DNA of 40,549 nt, taken from positions 1 through 40,549 of the forward strand of contig JALEPU010000005.1 in assembly GCA_022766905.1 (NCBI GenBank), given 5' to 3'. The notes beneath the pieces were generated by a model. It saw only the letters and a program-made list of their open reading frames with translations, was not told the DNA's origin and ran no database searches. The translations under genes and the position numbers were made by a program. The stretch's first letter is position 1. Every line of letters begins with the position of its first letter. Of the stretch, positions 24,282-33,549 are shown piece by piece. Source of the stretch: Lachnospiraceae bacterium. GTDB taxonomy: Bacteria > Bacillota > Clostridia > Lachnospirales > Lachnospiraceae.

Positions 24282-27200
24282 TTATTCTGCTTTCTTTACA
24301 CCTAAGGTTACATGTTCCCCGTTAATGTTCCATTCTTTTGTAAAACCATCTAAACAATCCAATTCTACCGCATCGGCCATTACTTCTCCTTTTACAGTAT
24401 CCATATGTTCAGACATAATTGCTTTAATCTTGTCATTGCCCTGCTGATAAACACAGATATGATCTGTTACATTAAAATCAGCTTCTTTTCTCATGGTCTG
24501 GATCTTGCTGATAATCTCTCTTACAAAACCTTCTCTGATTAAATCTTCACTTAAATTGGTATCAATTACAACTGTAATTCCATTATCGGAAACGGTTTCG
24601 TAACCTTCCATCTGTTTCACATCGATTAGTAAATCCTCTGCTGTCAGGTCAATATTACCATCTTCTAAGGAAATTGTCAAAATTCCTTCTGAATCGAGCT
24701 GATTCTTGGCTGCATTTCCGTCCAGATTTGTAAGAGCATTCCGAATCTGACCCAGTTTTTTGCCGTATTTTGGTCCCAAAACCTTAAGCTGTGGTTTGAA
24801 AGAGTAAGAACTGAAATCAGAAACATCTTCTTTAAATTCTACTTCCTTAATATTCAGCTCATCTTCGATAATCTCTTTATAAAACTCAGGTAATTCAAAG
24901 GCTGCTTTTACATACATTTTTCCAATTGGCTGTCTGTTTTTGATATTTGCACTGTTTCTTGCAGCACGTCCAAGGACAACGACCTTTAACACCAGATCCA
25001 TCTTCTCTTCCAGATCTTTGTCAATCATAAACTCTTCTGCGGTCGGGAAGTCACAAAGATGAACGCTTTCCGGAGCAGAACTGTCAATACTGCAAACCAG
25101 GTTTCTGTAAATGTCTTCTGTCATAAACGGAATCATCGGAGCTGCTACTTTCGCAACGGTAACCAAAGCGGTGTAAAGAGTCATATATGCATTGATCGTA
25201 TCCTGTTCCATTCCTTTTGCCCAGAAACGTGCTCTGCTTCTTCTGACATACCAGTTGCTCATGTCATCGACAAATTCCTGCAATGCTCTTGCTGTCTCAG
25301 GAATCTTATAATTAGACAGATTATCATCTACTGTTTTGATCAATGTATTCAGTTTGGATAACATCCATTTATCCATTACAGATAACTTATCATAATCTAA
25401 CGTATATTTGGTTGCATCAAACTGATCAATATTTGCATAGAGAACAAAGAATGCATAGGTATTCCATAATGTTCCCATGAATTTTCTCTGTCCTTCTACA
25501 ACAGCGCCGCCATGGAAACGGTTTGGAAGCCAAGGTGCACTGTTTTCATAGAAATACCAACGGATTGCGTCTGCACCATATTTCTCCAGTGCATCAAACG
25601 GATCTACCGCATTTCCTTTGGATTTACTCATCTTCTGACCATGCTCATCCTGCACATGACCCAGAACAATTACGTTCTTATATGGAGCCTTGTTAAAGAG
25701 CAGGGTGGAAATTGCCAGAAGGGAATAGAACCATCCTCTTGTCTGGTCAACCGCTTCAGAAATAAAGTCTGCCGGGAACTGCTGCTCGAACAGATTCTGG
25801 TTTTCAAATGGGTAATGATGCTGTGCAAATGGCATGGAACCGGAGTCAAACCAGCAATCGATTACTTCCGGAACCCGGTGCATTTCTTTGCCACAGATTG
25901 GACATTTCATTGTAATCTCGTCAATGTATGGGCGGTGAAGCTCTACGGTCTTTGCTCTTTCGTCTCCGCTTAATTCATAAAGTTCTTCCCGGCTTCCTAC
26001 ACAGTGCATATGTCCACATTCACATTCCCATACATTTAAAGGAGTACCCCAATAACGGTTTCTGGAAATACCCCAATCCTGTACGTTCTTTAACCAATCG
26101 CCGAAACGGCCTTTTCCAATGCTTTCCGGAATCCAGTTAATGGTATTGTTATTGCGGATCAGGTCATCTTTTACAGCGGTCATCTTAATAAACCAGGATT
26201 CTCTTGCATAGTAAATCAACGGAGTATCACATCTCCAGCAATGTGGATATTCATGCTCAAATTTTGGAGCGTCGAATAATTTTCCTTCTTTATCCAGATC
26301 GGTAAGAACCATTGGATCTGCTTTCTTTACAAATACACCTGCATATGGTGTTTCTTTGCTCATGTTACCATGGCCGTCTACAAATTGTACAAATGGAAGA
26401 TTATATTCTCTTCCAACCCGGTTATCGTCTTCACCAAAGGCAGGAGCAATATGAACGATACCGGTACCATCACTCATGGTTACATAGCTGTCGCAGACTA
26501 CATAATGACCTTTTTTGCCCTGCTTTTTTGCTTCCTCACCGGTGCATGTAAACAATGGTTCATATTCTTTATATTCCAGATCTTTTCCTGTATATGTTTC
26601 CAGTACTTCATATGCAGGCTCATCCTCTTTTGCCAGTTTTCCAAGAACGGTATTTAAAAGTGCTTCTGCCATATAGTAGGTATATCCGTCTGCTGCTTTT
26701 ACTTTACAGTAAGTTTCATCCGGATTGACACAAAGTGCCACGTTAGAAGGCAGAGTCCATGGAGTTGTGGTCCATGCCAGAAGATAGGCACCTTCTCCAA
26801 CCACTTTAAAACGTACCACAGCGGAACGTTCTTTTACAGTCTTATAACCCTGTGCTACTTCCTGCGCGGAAAGAGGTGTACCACAACGAGGGCAATAAGG
26901 AACGATCTTAAATCCTTTGTAAAGCAGGCCTTTGTCCCAGATCTGTTTTAATGCCCACCATTCAGATTCAATGTAATCATCGTGGTAAGTAACATATGGA
27001 TGATCCATATCTGCCCAGAATCCGACAGTTCCTGAGAAATCTTCCCACATTCCTTTATATTTCCATACACTTTCCTTACATTTATCGATAAATGGAACCA
27101 GACCGTATTCTTCAATCTGTTCTTTTCCATCCAGTCCAAGAAGTTTTTCCACTTCCAGCTCAACAGGAAGACCATGGGTGTCCCATCCGGCTTTTCTTGG

Positions 27201-27437
27201 AACCATATTTCCTTTCATCGTCTGGAATCTTGGAATCATGTCTTTGATGACACGAGTCAAAACATGTCCGATATGAGGTTTACCATTGGCAGTCGGCGGT
27301 CCATCGTAAAATACGTAAGAAGGGCAGCCTTCTCTTAATTCCATACTTTTTTCAAAAATCTTATTTTCTTTCCAGAATTCTTCTACCTTTTTTTCACGGT
27401 CTACAAAATTCAAGTCCGTATCTACTTTCTGATACAC
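24282..27437 (-). CDS. ileS: isoleucyl-tRNA synthetase
   Basis: A class I synthetase of 1051 residues that charges tRNA-Ile. HIGH is intact (55-58 in GPPTANGKPHIGH) and KMSKS is in GQKMSKSKGN. The editing domain has TTTPWTLPSNVAL, and a Cys4-type zinc motif precedes it (CPRCG). The overall type, beginning NFVDREKKVEEFWKENKIF and over 1000 residues, is the eukaryote-like IleS2 form. Members of that clade are often less sensitive to mupirocin; sensitivity here is not shown. The open frame reaches an ATG at 27536, but that runs through the T-box terminator. The GTG at 27437 behind AAGGAGG is the start. Confidence 0.95.
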   Translation of the reverse strand: MYQKVDTDLNFVDREKKVEEFWKENKIFEKSMELREGCPSYVFYDGPPTANGKPHIGHVLTRVIKDMIPRFQTMKGNMVPRKAGWDTHGLPVELEVEKLLGLDGKEQIEEYGLVPFIDKCKESVWKYKGMWEDFSGTVGFWADMDHPYVTYHDDYIESEWWALKQIWDKGLLYKGFKIVPYCPRCGTPLSAQEVAQGYKTVKERSAVVRFKVVGEGAYLLAWTTTPWTLPSNVALCVNPDETYCKVKAADGYTYYMAEALLNTVLGKLAKEDEPAYEVLETYTGKDLEYKEYEPLFTCTGEEAKKQGKKGHYVVCDSYVTMSDGTGIVHIAPAFGEDDNRVGREYNLPFVQFVDGHGNMSKETPYAGVFVKKADPMVLTDLDKEGKLFDAPKFEHEYPHCWRCDTPLIYYARESWFIKMTAVKDDLIRNNNTINWIPESIGKGRFGDWLKNVQDWGISRNRYWGTPLNVWECECGHMHCVGSREELYELSGDERAKTVELHRPYIDEITMKCPICGKEMHRVPEVIDCWFDSGSMPFAQHHYPFENQNLFEQQFPADFISEAVDQTRGWFYSLLAISTLLFNKAPYKNVIVLGHVQDEHGQKMSKSKGNAVDPFDALEKYGADAIRWYFYENSAPWLPNRFHGGAVVEGQRKFMGTLWNTYAFFVLYANIDQFDATKYTLDYDKLSVMDKWMLSKLNTLIKTVDDNLSNYKIPETARALQEFVDDMSNWYVRRSRARFWAKGMEQDTINAYMTLYTALVTVAKVAAPMIPFMTEDIYRNLVCSIDSSAPESVHLCDFPTAEEFMIDKDLEEKMDLVLKVVVLGRAARNSANIKNRQPIGKMYVKAAFELPEFYKEIIEDELNIKEVEFKEDVSDFSSYSFKPQLKVLGPKYGKKLGQIRNALTNLDGNAAKNQLDSEGILTISLEDGNIDLTAEDLLIDVKQMEGYETVSDNGITVVIDTNLSEDLIREGFVREIISKIQTMRKEADFNVTDHICVYQQGNDKIKAIMSEHMDTVKGEVMADAVELDCLDGFTKEWNINGEHVTLGVKKAE

Positions 27438-27461
27438 AGTATTTTCCTCCTTTTTGTATTG

Positions 27462-27735
27462 AATAAAATAGAAAAAGCTCCACCCTGTAAACAGGATGAA
27501 GCGTATCTTCATTTTTATATACCACCTATTTAACATACTGACATATGCGAGCCGATAACGGCGGCAGCCGGCATAGCTTACTGCCTGGACATTCTAATCT
27601 GCATCTGTAAAAGATATCCCGGGGTTCAGCCTGCAACTCAAGAGTGATCTTCAAATCCGCCTACTCATATCCGGCTTCCACTCTTCCGGACTCGCTGTGA
27701 CTTTTGCGCGAATTCTACTGTCTCTATCCTCGTTT
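27462..27735 (-). ncRNA. T-box leader controlling ileS
   Basis: A complete T-box riboswitch on the minus strand. Stem I begins with GAGGATAGAGACAGTAGA, whose AGTAGA is the conserved S-turn. The specifier bulge reads GAAGATCAC with the Ile codon ATC. Near the 3' end GGTGGTA supplies the TGGT that pairs with the uncharged tRNA end (A73). It is followed by a terminator: GCTTCATCCTG, a TTTA loop, CAGGGTGGAGC and T5 (27471-27502). Uncharged tRNA-Ile should favour the antiterminator and let ileS be transcribed. Confidence 0.9.
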
Positions 27736-27745
27736 TTGCCTATTT

Positions 27746-27774
27746 ATCATATTACAACCCTTTTCTCTTGTCAA
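27746..27774 (-). promoter_or_regulatory. sigma-A promoter of the ileS T-box transcript
   Basis: Consensus TTGACA (27769-27774), 17-nt spacer and TATGAT (27746-27751) on the minus strand. The -35 and spacer overlap the last codons of the acyltransferase gene. Transcription would begin a few nucleotides before T-box stem I. Confidence 0.85.
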
Positions 27775-28801
27775 GAAATTTCTTTTTGAATACCGGAAGC
27801 ATCAAACAACATAAAATCGATATTCCACTGACCATGACACCGACAAAGGTTTGATTTCTTTTCAAGAGCTTCCCGATCGGAGAAAAAATCACCTGACAAA
27901 ACAAGATGGGGAATTTATGAAATAACAAAATGACCAGAGTATGCTGTCCGATATAAGAAAGCCACGTCTGACCTTCTAACAATTTTCCAAGAAAAATCAC
28001 GAAAATAATTCCGCTGACTGCTCCCAGGAAAAAAAGTCCTTCTTTTCCATATCGGTCTTTGTGATATAAAACCAGCCTGTTTTGGGAAGAAGCATACACG
28101 CAAATCAAAAAAGTAACCAGCAGGACAACTATTTTTATACCAGGACCGTACTCCAAAAGCCTTTCTTTTTCCTCGCGGAATATCATCCCCAACAGAAAAA
28201 AGGGAAACATCCGAATTCCTGTTTCCAAGCCAAAAGGAAGCAGTCTGATCCTGCAAAAATCAGTCAGCACGATACCGGTTCCCACCATGATGAAAGCAAG
28301 GAAACATAAAAATCTTTGTTTTTCCTCTTTTTTAAAAGAAGGCAAAATCAGCAGCCTGTCCACAGCCCATCCCAGAAGAGAAACGGCAAAGAGACAGGGC
28401 AGAAACCAAAGGGGCAGATTCCATTTCATATATCCGGTCTTACAGTTCCCATAAAGCATGCCCAAAAGCTGCAAAAAAATACTTCCCCTTTTGGCTGAAA
28501 CATGAAGGCTTGCCTGTGCCATTTTTCCAAACAATTGATAAATTCCAATCGAAATCAATGCGGCAAGATAATAGGGCACAAGAACTGCCCGAAACTCTTT
28601 TTTCAGAAAATCCCAGAAACTCTTTTCCCTTCCTCCTCGAAAAAGAAGTCCGCTTAAAAAGAAAAAGACAGGCACATGGAAACTATAGAAAAACTGCTTG
28701 ACCATCCCTCCCGGGATTGCATGTCCAAATACGATCATACACATAGCCAGTCCTCTGGCCGCATCAATCCACCGGATTCGATTGCCGTTTGTCTTATCCA
28801 T
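27752..28801 (-). CDS. membrane acyltransferase family 3 protein
   Basis: A 349-residue integral membrane protein of the acyltransferase-3 family (O-antigen/exopolysaccharide O-acetylase type). The N-terminal signature RIRWIDAARGLAMCMIVFGH places the family Arg and His in and after TM1, and FYSFHVPVFFFLSGLLF follows in TM2. About ten hydrophobic segments are visible. These proteins transfer acetyl or succinyl groups to carbohydrates at the membrane; the substrate is unknown. It starts 54 nt after pncB on the same strand and is probably cotranscribed with it. Its 3' end overlaps the ileS promoter. Confidence 0.88.
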   Translation of the reverse strand: MDKTNGNRIRWIDAARGLAMCMIVFGHAIPGGMVKQFFYSFHVPVFFFLSGLLFRGGREKSFWDFLKKEFRAVLVPYYLAALISIGIYQLFGKMAQASLHVSAKRGSIFLQLLGMLYGNCKTGYMKWNLPLWFLPCLFAVSLLGWAVDRLLILPSFKKEEKQRFLCFLAFIMVGTGIVLTDFCRIRLLPFGLETGIRMFPFFLLGMIFREEKERLLEYGPGIKIVVLLVTFLICVYASSQNRLVLYHKDRYGKEGLFFLGAVSGIIFVIFLGKLLEGQTWLSYIGQHTLVILLFHKFPILFCQVIFSPIGKLLKRNQTFVGVMVSGISILCCLMLPVFKKKFLDKRKGL

Positions 28802-28855
28802 CTTGCCTGTCCCTCTCCTGTAAGACGTCTTTTCATCAGACGTTTTTTTCTCTTT

Positions 28856-30307
28856 CTATTCCTCTTCTCTTGCGTTTAACAATTCCTGTTTCAGATCATA
28901 AAGCGGTTTGCTCAAATCTACGTAAACTTCCTGTGGATTTACAAGACGTCTTGTCTCATCCCACAAAGTAGCCAGCTCTCCTTCACAGTACTTCTTAATA
29001 TCCATCGTAGCCGGAGAATCATAGACACATTGGCCATTTAAAAATACCGGAACCAACAGTTCTCTTAACGTATAAGTTCCTGCCTTTAAGGTCAGTTTCT
29101 TCCAGGTTGCTTCCGGATCAAAGATCTTTAAATCTTTCTCCTCATCGTATGTTTCTCCTGCCAGGCAAATCAAATCAGCTCTGATCTTTCCTGTCGCCTT
29201 ATCATAAATTCTGAAAATGGTCTTATTGCCAGGGTTGGTAATTTTAACCGGATTTTCAGAAATCTTAATCTTCGCTGTAAATTCTTCTTCTCCTTCTTTC
29301 TTAACGGCAGCCAGTTTATATACGCCGCCGAAAGCAGGACAATCTGCGGAAGTAATCAGATTGGTTCCAACACCCCAGGAAGTAATCTGGGCACCCTGTG
29401 TTCTCAAGCTGTCAATCAGATATTCATCCAAATCACTGGAAGCTGCAATAATCGCATCCGGAAATCCTGCGTCATCCAGCATTTTTCTTGCTTTCTTGGA
29501 CAGATAAGCAAGGTCACCGCTGTCCAGACGAATTCCGAAAAGCTTTGATTTTACCCCTTCTTCTTTCATCTCCTGAAATACCCTGATTGCATTCGGAACA
29601 CCCTGTTTTAATGTATCATAGGTATCCACCAGCAAAATGCAGGCATCCGGATACATATTTGCATAGGTCTTAAACGCTGTATATTCATCCGGGAAACTCA
29701 TGACCCAGCTGTGGGCATGGGTACCCTGAACCGGAACACCAAACATGGCACCTGTCAGTACATTGGAGGTACCGGTACATCCGCCAATCACCGCAGCTCT
29801 TGCACCATAGGTACCGGCATCCGGACCCTGAGCTCTTCGCAGTCCAAATTCCATAACACCGCCGCCTGCTGCGTAAGAAACTCTGGAAGCCTTTGTTGCA
29901 ATCAGGCTCTGGTGGTTAATAATATTCAAAATCGCTGTTTCGACAAGCTGTGCCTCCATAATAGGAGCAATGACCTTCAAAAGCGGTTCTCTTGGAAATA
30001 CAACAGTACCTTCCGGAATTGCATAAATATCTCCGCTAAAATGAAATCCTGCCAGGTAATCCAAAAAGTCATTTTCAAAAATATTCAGACTTCTTAAATA
30101 ATCAATATCCTCATAGCTGAAAGAAAGCCCTTTCACATAGTCAATTACCTGTTCCAAGCCGCAGGTAATGGCATAGCCGCTTCCGGATGGGTTTGTTCTG
30201 TAAAATACATCAAATACAACAGTTTCTTTGCTCTGACTCTTAAAATATCCCTGCATCATTGTCAGTTCATATAAATCTGTCAACAATGTCAAATTATAAG
30301 CTGCCAT
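28856..30307 (-). CDS. pncB: nicotinate phosphoribosyltransferase
   Basis: A 483-residue enzyme that makes nicotinate mononucleotide from nicotinate and PRPP, first step of NAD salvage. Recognisable parts are the start NLTLLTDLYELTMMQGYF, AGGGVMEFGLRRAQGPDAG, the conserved GTHAHSW substrate loop, and FGIRLDSGDLAYLSKKAR with the phosphate-binding acidic residues. The frame extends to a GTG at 30334, but the ATG at 30307 directly before the conserved start, with AAGGAG about 11 nt upstream, is preferred. It lies between the SH3-like gene and the acyltransferase on the same strand. Confidence 0.93.
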   Translation of the reverse strand: MAAYNLTLLTDLYELTMMQGYFKSQSKETVVFDVFYRTNPSGSGYAITCGLEQVIDYVKGLSFSYEDIDYLRSLNIFENDFLDYLAGFHFSGDIYAIPEGTVVFPREPLLKVIAPIMEAQLVETAILNIINHQSLIATKASRVSYAAGGGVMEFGLRRAQGPDAGTYGARAAVIGGCTGTSNVLTGAMFGVPVQGTHAHSWVMSFPDEYTAFKTYANMYPDACILLVDTYDTLKQGVPNAIRVFQEMKEEGVKSKLFGIRLDSGDLAYLSKKARKMLDDAGFPDAIIAASSDLDEYLIDSLRTQGAQITSWGVGTNLITSADCPAFGGVYKLAAVKKEGEEEFTAKIKISENPVKITNPGNKTIFRIYDKATGKIRADLICLAGETYDEEKDLKIFDPEATWKKLTLKAGTYTLRELLVPVFLNGQCVYDSPATMDIKKYCEGELATLWDETRRLVNPQEVYVDLSKPLYDLKQELLNAREEE

Positions 30308-30380
30308 TTCCTTTTCTTCTCCTTTTGTGTTCACATTTTTCTAATGTCAAAGATTCATCGTCCTGTCAGGAGCTGCTCTT

Positions 30381-30803
30381 TTATTCCTCTGGTTTTGCCC
30401 TTTTTAAAGTGTCTCCTTTTTTTACAATATAATCCCTGTGTACATACCCCTCTTTGTCTACCGATGGCACATATACCAGTAAATAGGGATAGGATGCTTC
30501 GCTGATCAGTTCCATCTCTGTAAGCGGTTGAATTTCTGCAATCACATCACTATCTGCATTCGGGGCATCCCGAAGTGACAGATACTCTTCCACATCTGCC
30601 AGATATATATCCTCATCTTCTTCTGTATCATCTTTACTCCTGGTTACCTTAGGCAGGCTGTCATCTTCATATAAATTAGCCGGAAGATCCATCGTTGCAT
30701 CCATGTCATAGAACACCGCATTGATGATGTCTTCTCCTTTCCAGACTGCAATCCCTATCAAAGCAGCGATTACAAGCAGGAAACCCAATAACACCTTCTT
30801 CAT
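30381..30803 (-). CDS. membrane-anchored SH3-like domain protein
   Basis: A 140-residue protein with an N-terminal signal anchor (VLLGFLLVIAALIGIAVW, about 4-21), an acidic linker (about 35-70) and a bacterial SH3-like segment. The segment runs YLSLRDAPNADSDVIAEI, then GYVHRDYIVKKGD. Such domains often bind peptidoglycan peptides, so an extracytoplasmic wall-associated role is plausible. No catalytic domain is present. The start is firm, with AAGGAGG 6 nt upstream. It precedes pncB by 73 nt. Confidence 0.75.
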   Translation of the reverse strand: MKKVLLGFLLVIAALIGIAVWKGEDIINAVFYDMDATMDLPANLYEDDSLPKVTRSKDDTEEDEDIYLADVEEYLSLRDAPNADSDVIAEIQPLTEMELISEASYPYLLVYVPSVDKEGYVHRDYIVKKGDTLKRAKPEE

Positions 30804-30884
30804 TTTCGCCTCCTTCTTCCGATACAGACGACCGGAGTTTTATTGTTTCCTATCATATTAACATATTCTTTTCTTAAAGTAAAC

Positions 30885-30997
30885 AAGGTAAAAGGGCAGT
30901 GACCGAAGTCACTGCCCTTTTGGAGAAGGTATTTTGTTACTTATTGGGTGTAGCAAAAACTATATAATGTATTGGGGGGGTTACGAGTATTATTATA
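30885..30997 (-). ncRNA. candidate small RNA or attenuated leader
   Basis: The minus strand has an extended -10 promoter (TGC plus TATAAT at 30992-30997) and, about 65-95 nt downstream, a strong terminator. Its arms are AAAAGGGCAGTGAC and the complement (30890-30921) with a TTCG-type loop and T4. The predicted transcript of about 100 nt has no start codon with a ribosome site. It has C-rich stretches (CCCCCCC, ACACCC, CCTTCTCC) of the kind used by Gram-positive regulatory RNAs. Alternatively it is a leader with an attenuator for the SH3-like and pncB genes. With the ftsH terminator it fills the 339-nt gap between genes. Confidence 0.45.
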
Positions 30998-31096
30998 GCA
31001 ACAGGGGCAACTTAAGTGTGCATAAACTTTCTATCTTTTTCAAAAATTTTTTTGTGCAAATAGATGTCGTTTTTCGGGCTCACTGGATAAATGCAC

Positions 31097-31126
31097 AAAA
31101 AAGGAGACGAATTTCGTCTCCTTTTT
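31097..31126 (-). terminator. terminator of the spoIIE-tilS-hpt-ftsH operon
   Basis: AAAAAGGAGACGAA pairs with TTCGTCTCCTTTTT, a near loop-less hairpin just 17 nt after the ftsH stop, with A and T runs on both sides. Confidence 0.88.
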
Positions 31127-31142
31127 GAACTCAGATTTCCGG

Positions 31143-32990
31143 CTAATTTTCTTCCCCGGAATCTGCAATCTCATCACTGAACAGAGCTTCGAATTCATTT
31201 CTGTCAATTCTTTCTTTTTCCAGAAGAAGATTGGCACAGCGATGCAGTACGTCGATATTCTCTGTAAGAATTCGTTTTGTCTCTGCGTAGCACTCATCAA
31301 TGATTCTTTTTACTTCCTCATCAATCAAGGTTGCCACATTTTCTCCATAGCTTCTTGCGTGGCCCAGGTCTTTGCCAAGGAATACTTCATCACTGTCTCC
31401 CTCGCTGTAATTAATCAGTCCCACTTTTTCAGACATACCATACTCTGTTACCATGGATCTGGCTGTCTTGGTTGCTACCTTGATGTCCTGGGAAGCACCG
31501 GTTGTAATATCATCAAAAATCAACTCTTCTGCCACCCGTCCGGCAAGATCCACTTTAATCTCCTGAATCATCTTTCCTTTTGTCATAAAGATATTATCAT
31601 TTTCCGGAAGGGGCATGGTATAGCCTGCTGCTCCAACTCCTGTTGGAATAATGGAAATCGTATACACCGCTTCCATATCCGGCATTACATGGAATAAGAT
31701 GGCATGTCCTGCTTCATGATAAGCCGTAATTCTTCTTTCTTTTTCCGGAACCAGGCGACTCTTCTTCTCAGTACCGATTCCGACTTTGATAAACGCTTTA
31801 TCGATATCTTCTTTTTTGATAAACCTTCTATCGTCTCTTGCCGCATAAATAGCCGATTCATTCATCAGATTTTCCAGATCCGCACCGGAAAATCCGGCTG
31901 TTGTTCTGGCAATCTGAGCAAGATCCACATCTTCTGCAAGTGGTTTCCCTTTGACATGAACATGAAGAATCTCTTCTCTTCCTTTCACATCCGGTCTGCC
32001 AACCATAACTTTACGGTCAAAACGACCCGGCCGTAAAATAGCCGGATCCAGAATATCTACCCGGTTTGTTGCCGCAACTACGATAATTCCTTCATTGACG
32101 CCAAAACCATCCATCTCAACCAACAACTGATTCAGGGTCTGCTCTCTTTCGTCATGGCCGCCGCCAAGACCAGTTCCTCTTCGTCTTGCCACTGCATCAA
32201 TCTCATCAATAAAAATAATACAAGGGGCATTTTTCTTGCCTTCTTCGAAAAGGTCACGTACCCTGGATGCTCCCACGCCGACGAACATCTCTACAAAATC
32301 GGAACCGGAAATACTAAAAAACGGAACTCCCGCTTCTCCGGCTACTGCTTTTGCAAGCAAAGTCTTACCGGTTCCCGGAGGGCCGACTAACAAGACACCT
32401 TTGGGGATTCTTGCTCCCACTTCAATAAACTTTCCCGGACTCTTCAGAAAATCTACAATCTCTTTTAATTCTTCTTTTTCCTCGTCCAGACCTGCCACAT
32501 TCTGAAATGTAATTTTATTCTTTCCATCGACATGCATCTTAGCCCGACTCTTTCCAAAGTTCATTACTTTCGAATTGCCGCCGCCATTCTGATTCATAAA
32601 CATCATCATGACAAAAAGGAAAAGAAAGGCCATAAACAAATACGGAAGAACACTTAGAATCCAGCTTGGTTTCTGTACATCCAGTACATAAATGTCCATA
32701 TCCGGAGCTTTTTCTTTAATCGTCTCCATCACTGCATTGACATCGGAGGTGTGGAAGCTTCTGGTATCTCCATCTTTTAAACCGGCTTTTATAGTACCGG
32801 TAGGAACTTCTTCATTCTGGGAAACTGTTACGCTTGTGATATCTCCCTGTTCCAAATCTTTGATGAAACTTTGTTCCGTATAAGTAACCTTATCATTTTG
32901 CTGTAAATTTTGTGTCATATAAAGCAGGGCACAAGCTGCTATCATGATCAGGAAATAAAATCCAAATCCGTTTCTGGTATTTTTGTTCAA
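31143..32990 (-). CDS. ftsH: ATP-dependent membrane zinc protease FtsH
   Basis: A 615-residue AAA+ membrane protease that degrades misfolded and regulatory membrane proteins. Two membrane segments (about 10-26 and 111-132) flank a small outside domain. The AAA module has Walker A GPPGTGKT (203-210), Walker B IIFIDEID (258-265) and the arginine-finger region [11 protein letters not shown]. The zinc protease motif HEAGH is at 425-429. The length is usual. The start codon is TTG (32990) with GAGGAG 7 nt upstream; no ATG or GTG is better placed. It is the last gene of the operon, 18 nt after hpt. Confidence 0.96.
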   Translation of the reverse strand: MNKNTRNGFGFYFLIMIAACALLYMTQNLQQNDKVTYTEQSFIKDLEQGDITSVTVSQNEEVPTGTIKAGLKDGDTRSFHTSDVNAVMETIKEKAPDMDIYVLDVQKPSWILSVLPYLFMAFLFLFVMMMFMNQNGGGNSKVMNFGKSRAKMHVDGKNKITFQNVAGLDEEKEELKEIVDFLKSPGKFIEVGARIPKGVLLVGPPGTGKTLLAKAVAGEAGVPFFSISGSDFVEMFVGVGASRVRDLFEEGKKNAPCIIFIDEIDAVARRRGTGLGGGHDEREQTLNQLLVEMDGFGVNEGIIVVAATNRVDILDPAILRPGRFDRKVMVGRPDVKGREEILHVHVKGKPLAEDVDLAQIARTTAGFSGADLENLMNESAIYAARDDRRFIKKEDIDKAFIKVGIGTEKKSRLVPEKERRITAYHEAGHAILFHVMPDMEAVYTISIIPTGVGAAGYTMPLPENDNIFMTKGKMIQEIKVDLAGRVAEELIFDDITTGASQDIKVATKTARSMVTEYGMSEKVGLINYSEGDSDEVFLGKDLGHARSYGENVATLIDEEVKRIIDECYAETKRILTENIDVLHRCANLLLEKERIDRNEFEALFSDEIADSGEEN

Positions 32991-33008
32991 TGTTTGTCTC
33001 CTCTCGTT

Positions 33009-33530
33009 TTATGATTCTATAACCCCGATGTAAGGAAGATTTCTATATTTTTGTGCGTAATCCAGACCATAGCCTACTACGAACGCATCCGGAATCTCAA
33101 ATCCCAGATAATCAATCTTTACTTCTACTTCCCGACGGTCAGGCTTGCTCAACAAAGAGCAAAGTTTAATATCTTTTGGTTTTCTTGCATACAGCATCGG
33201 AATCAGATGATTCAATGTCTTACCGGAATCAATAATATCTTCCACGATTAAAACATGCTTATTTTCCAATCCTTCATCCAAGTCTTTTACAATCTTTACA
33301 ATACCGGAGGATTCTTTGCTGTTGCCATAGCTGGAAACCGACATAAAGTCCAGGGATACCGGCACACTGATTCTTTTGGCCAGTTCACATGCAAAAAAGA
33401 CACCGCCCTTTAAAATGCAGATCAGATGGATTTCTTTTCCTTCATAATCTTTGCTGATTTCCTGTCCCAGCTGAGCAATTCTTTCGTCTACCTGTTCTTC
33501 TGATAATAAAACACTAATTTTATCTTCCAT
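33009..33530 (-). CDS. hpt: hypoxanthine phosphoribosyltransferase
   Basis: A 173-residue purine salvage enzyme that forms IMP and GMP from hypoxanthine, guanine and PRPP. The PRPP loop is VEDIIDSGKTL (96-106). The ILKGG segment (39-43) and C-terminal FVVGYGLDYAQKYRNLP complete the active site. ATG with AAAGGAGA upstream. The tilS-hpt-ftsH order is conserved in Firmicutes. Confidence 0.95.
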   Translation of the reverse strand: MEDKISVLLSEEQVDERIAQLGQEISKDYEGKEIHLICILKGGVFFACELAKRISVPVSLDFMSVSSYGNSKESSGIVKIVKDLDEGLENKHVLIVEDIIDSGKTLNHLIPMLYARKPKDIKLCSLLSKPDRREVEVKIDYLGFEIPDAFVVGYGLDYAQKYRNLPYIGVIES

Positions 33531-33549
33531 GGTGAATCTCCTTTTTCTT

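Noticed and set aside
27438-27536. Longer ileS reading frame starting at 27536
   Set aside because: The extra codons lie inside the T-box antiterminator and terminator; the GTG at 27437 has the ribosome binding site.
28820-28852. ACGTCT/AGACGT hairpin with T7 between pncB and the acyltransferase
   Set aside because: The T run is on the plus strand, where no gene precedes it; on the coding strand it is not followed by a T run.
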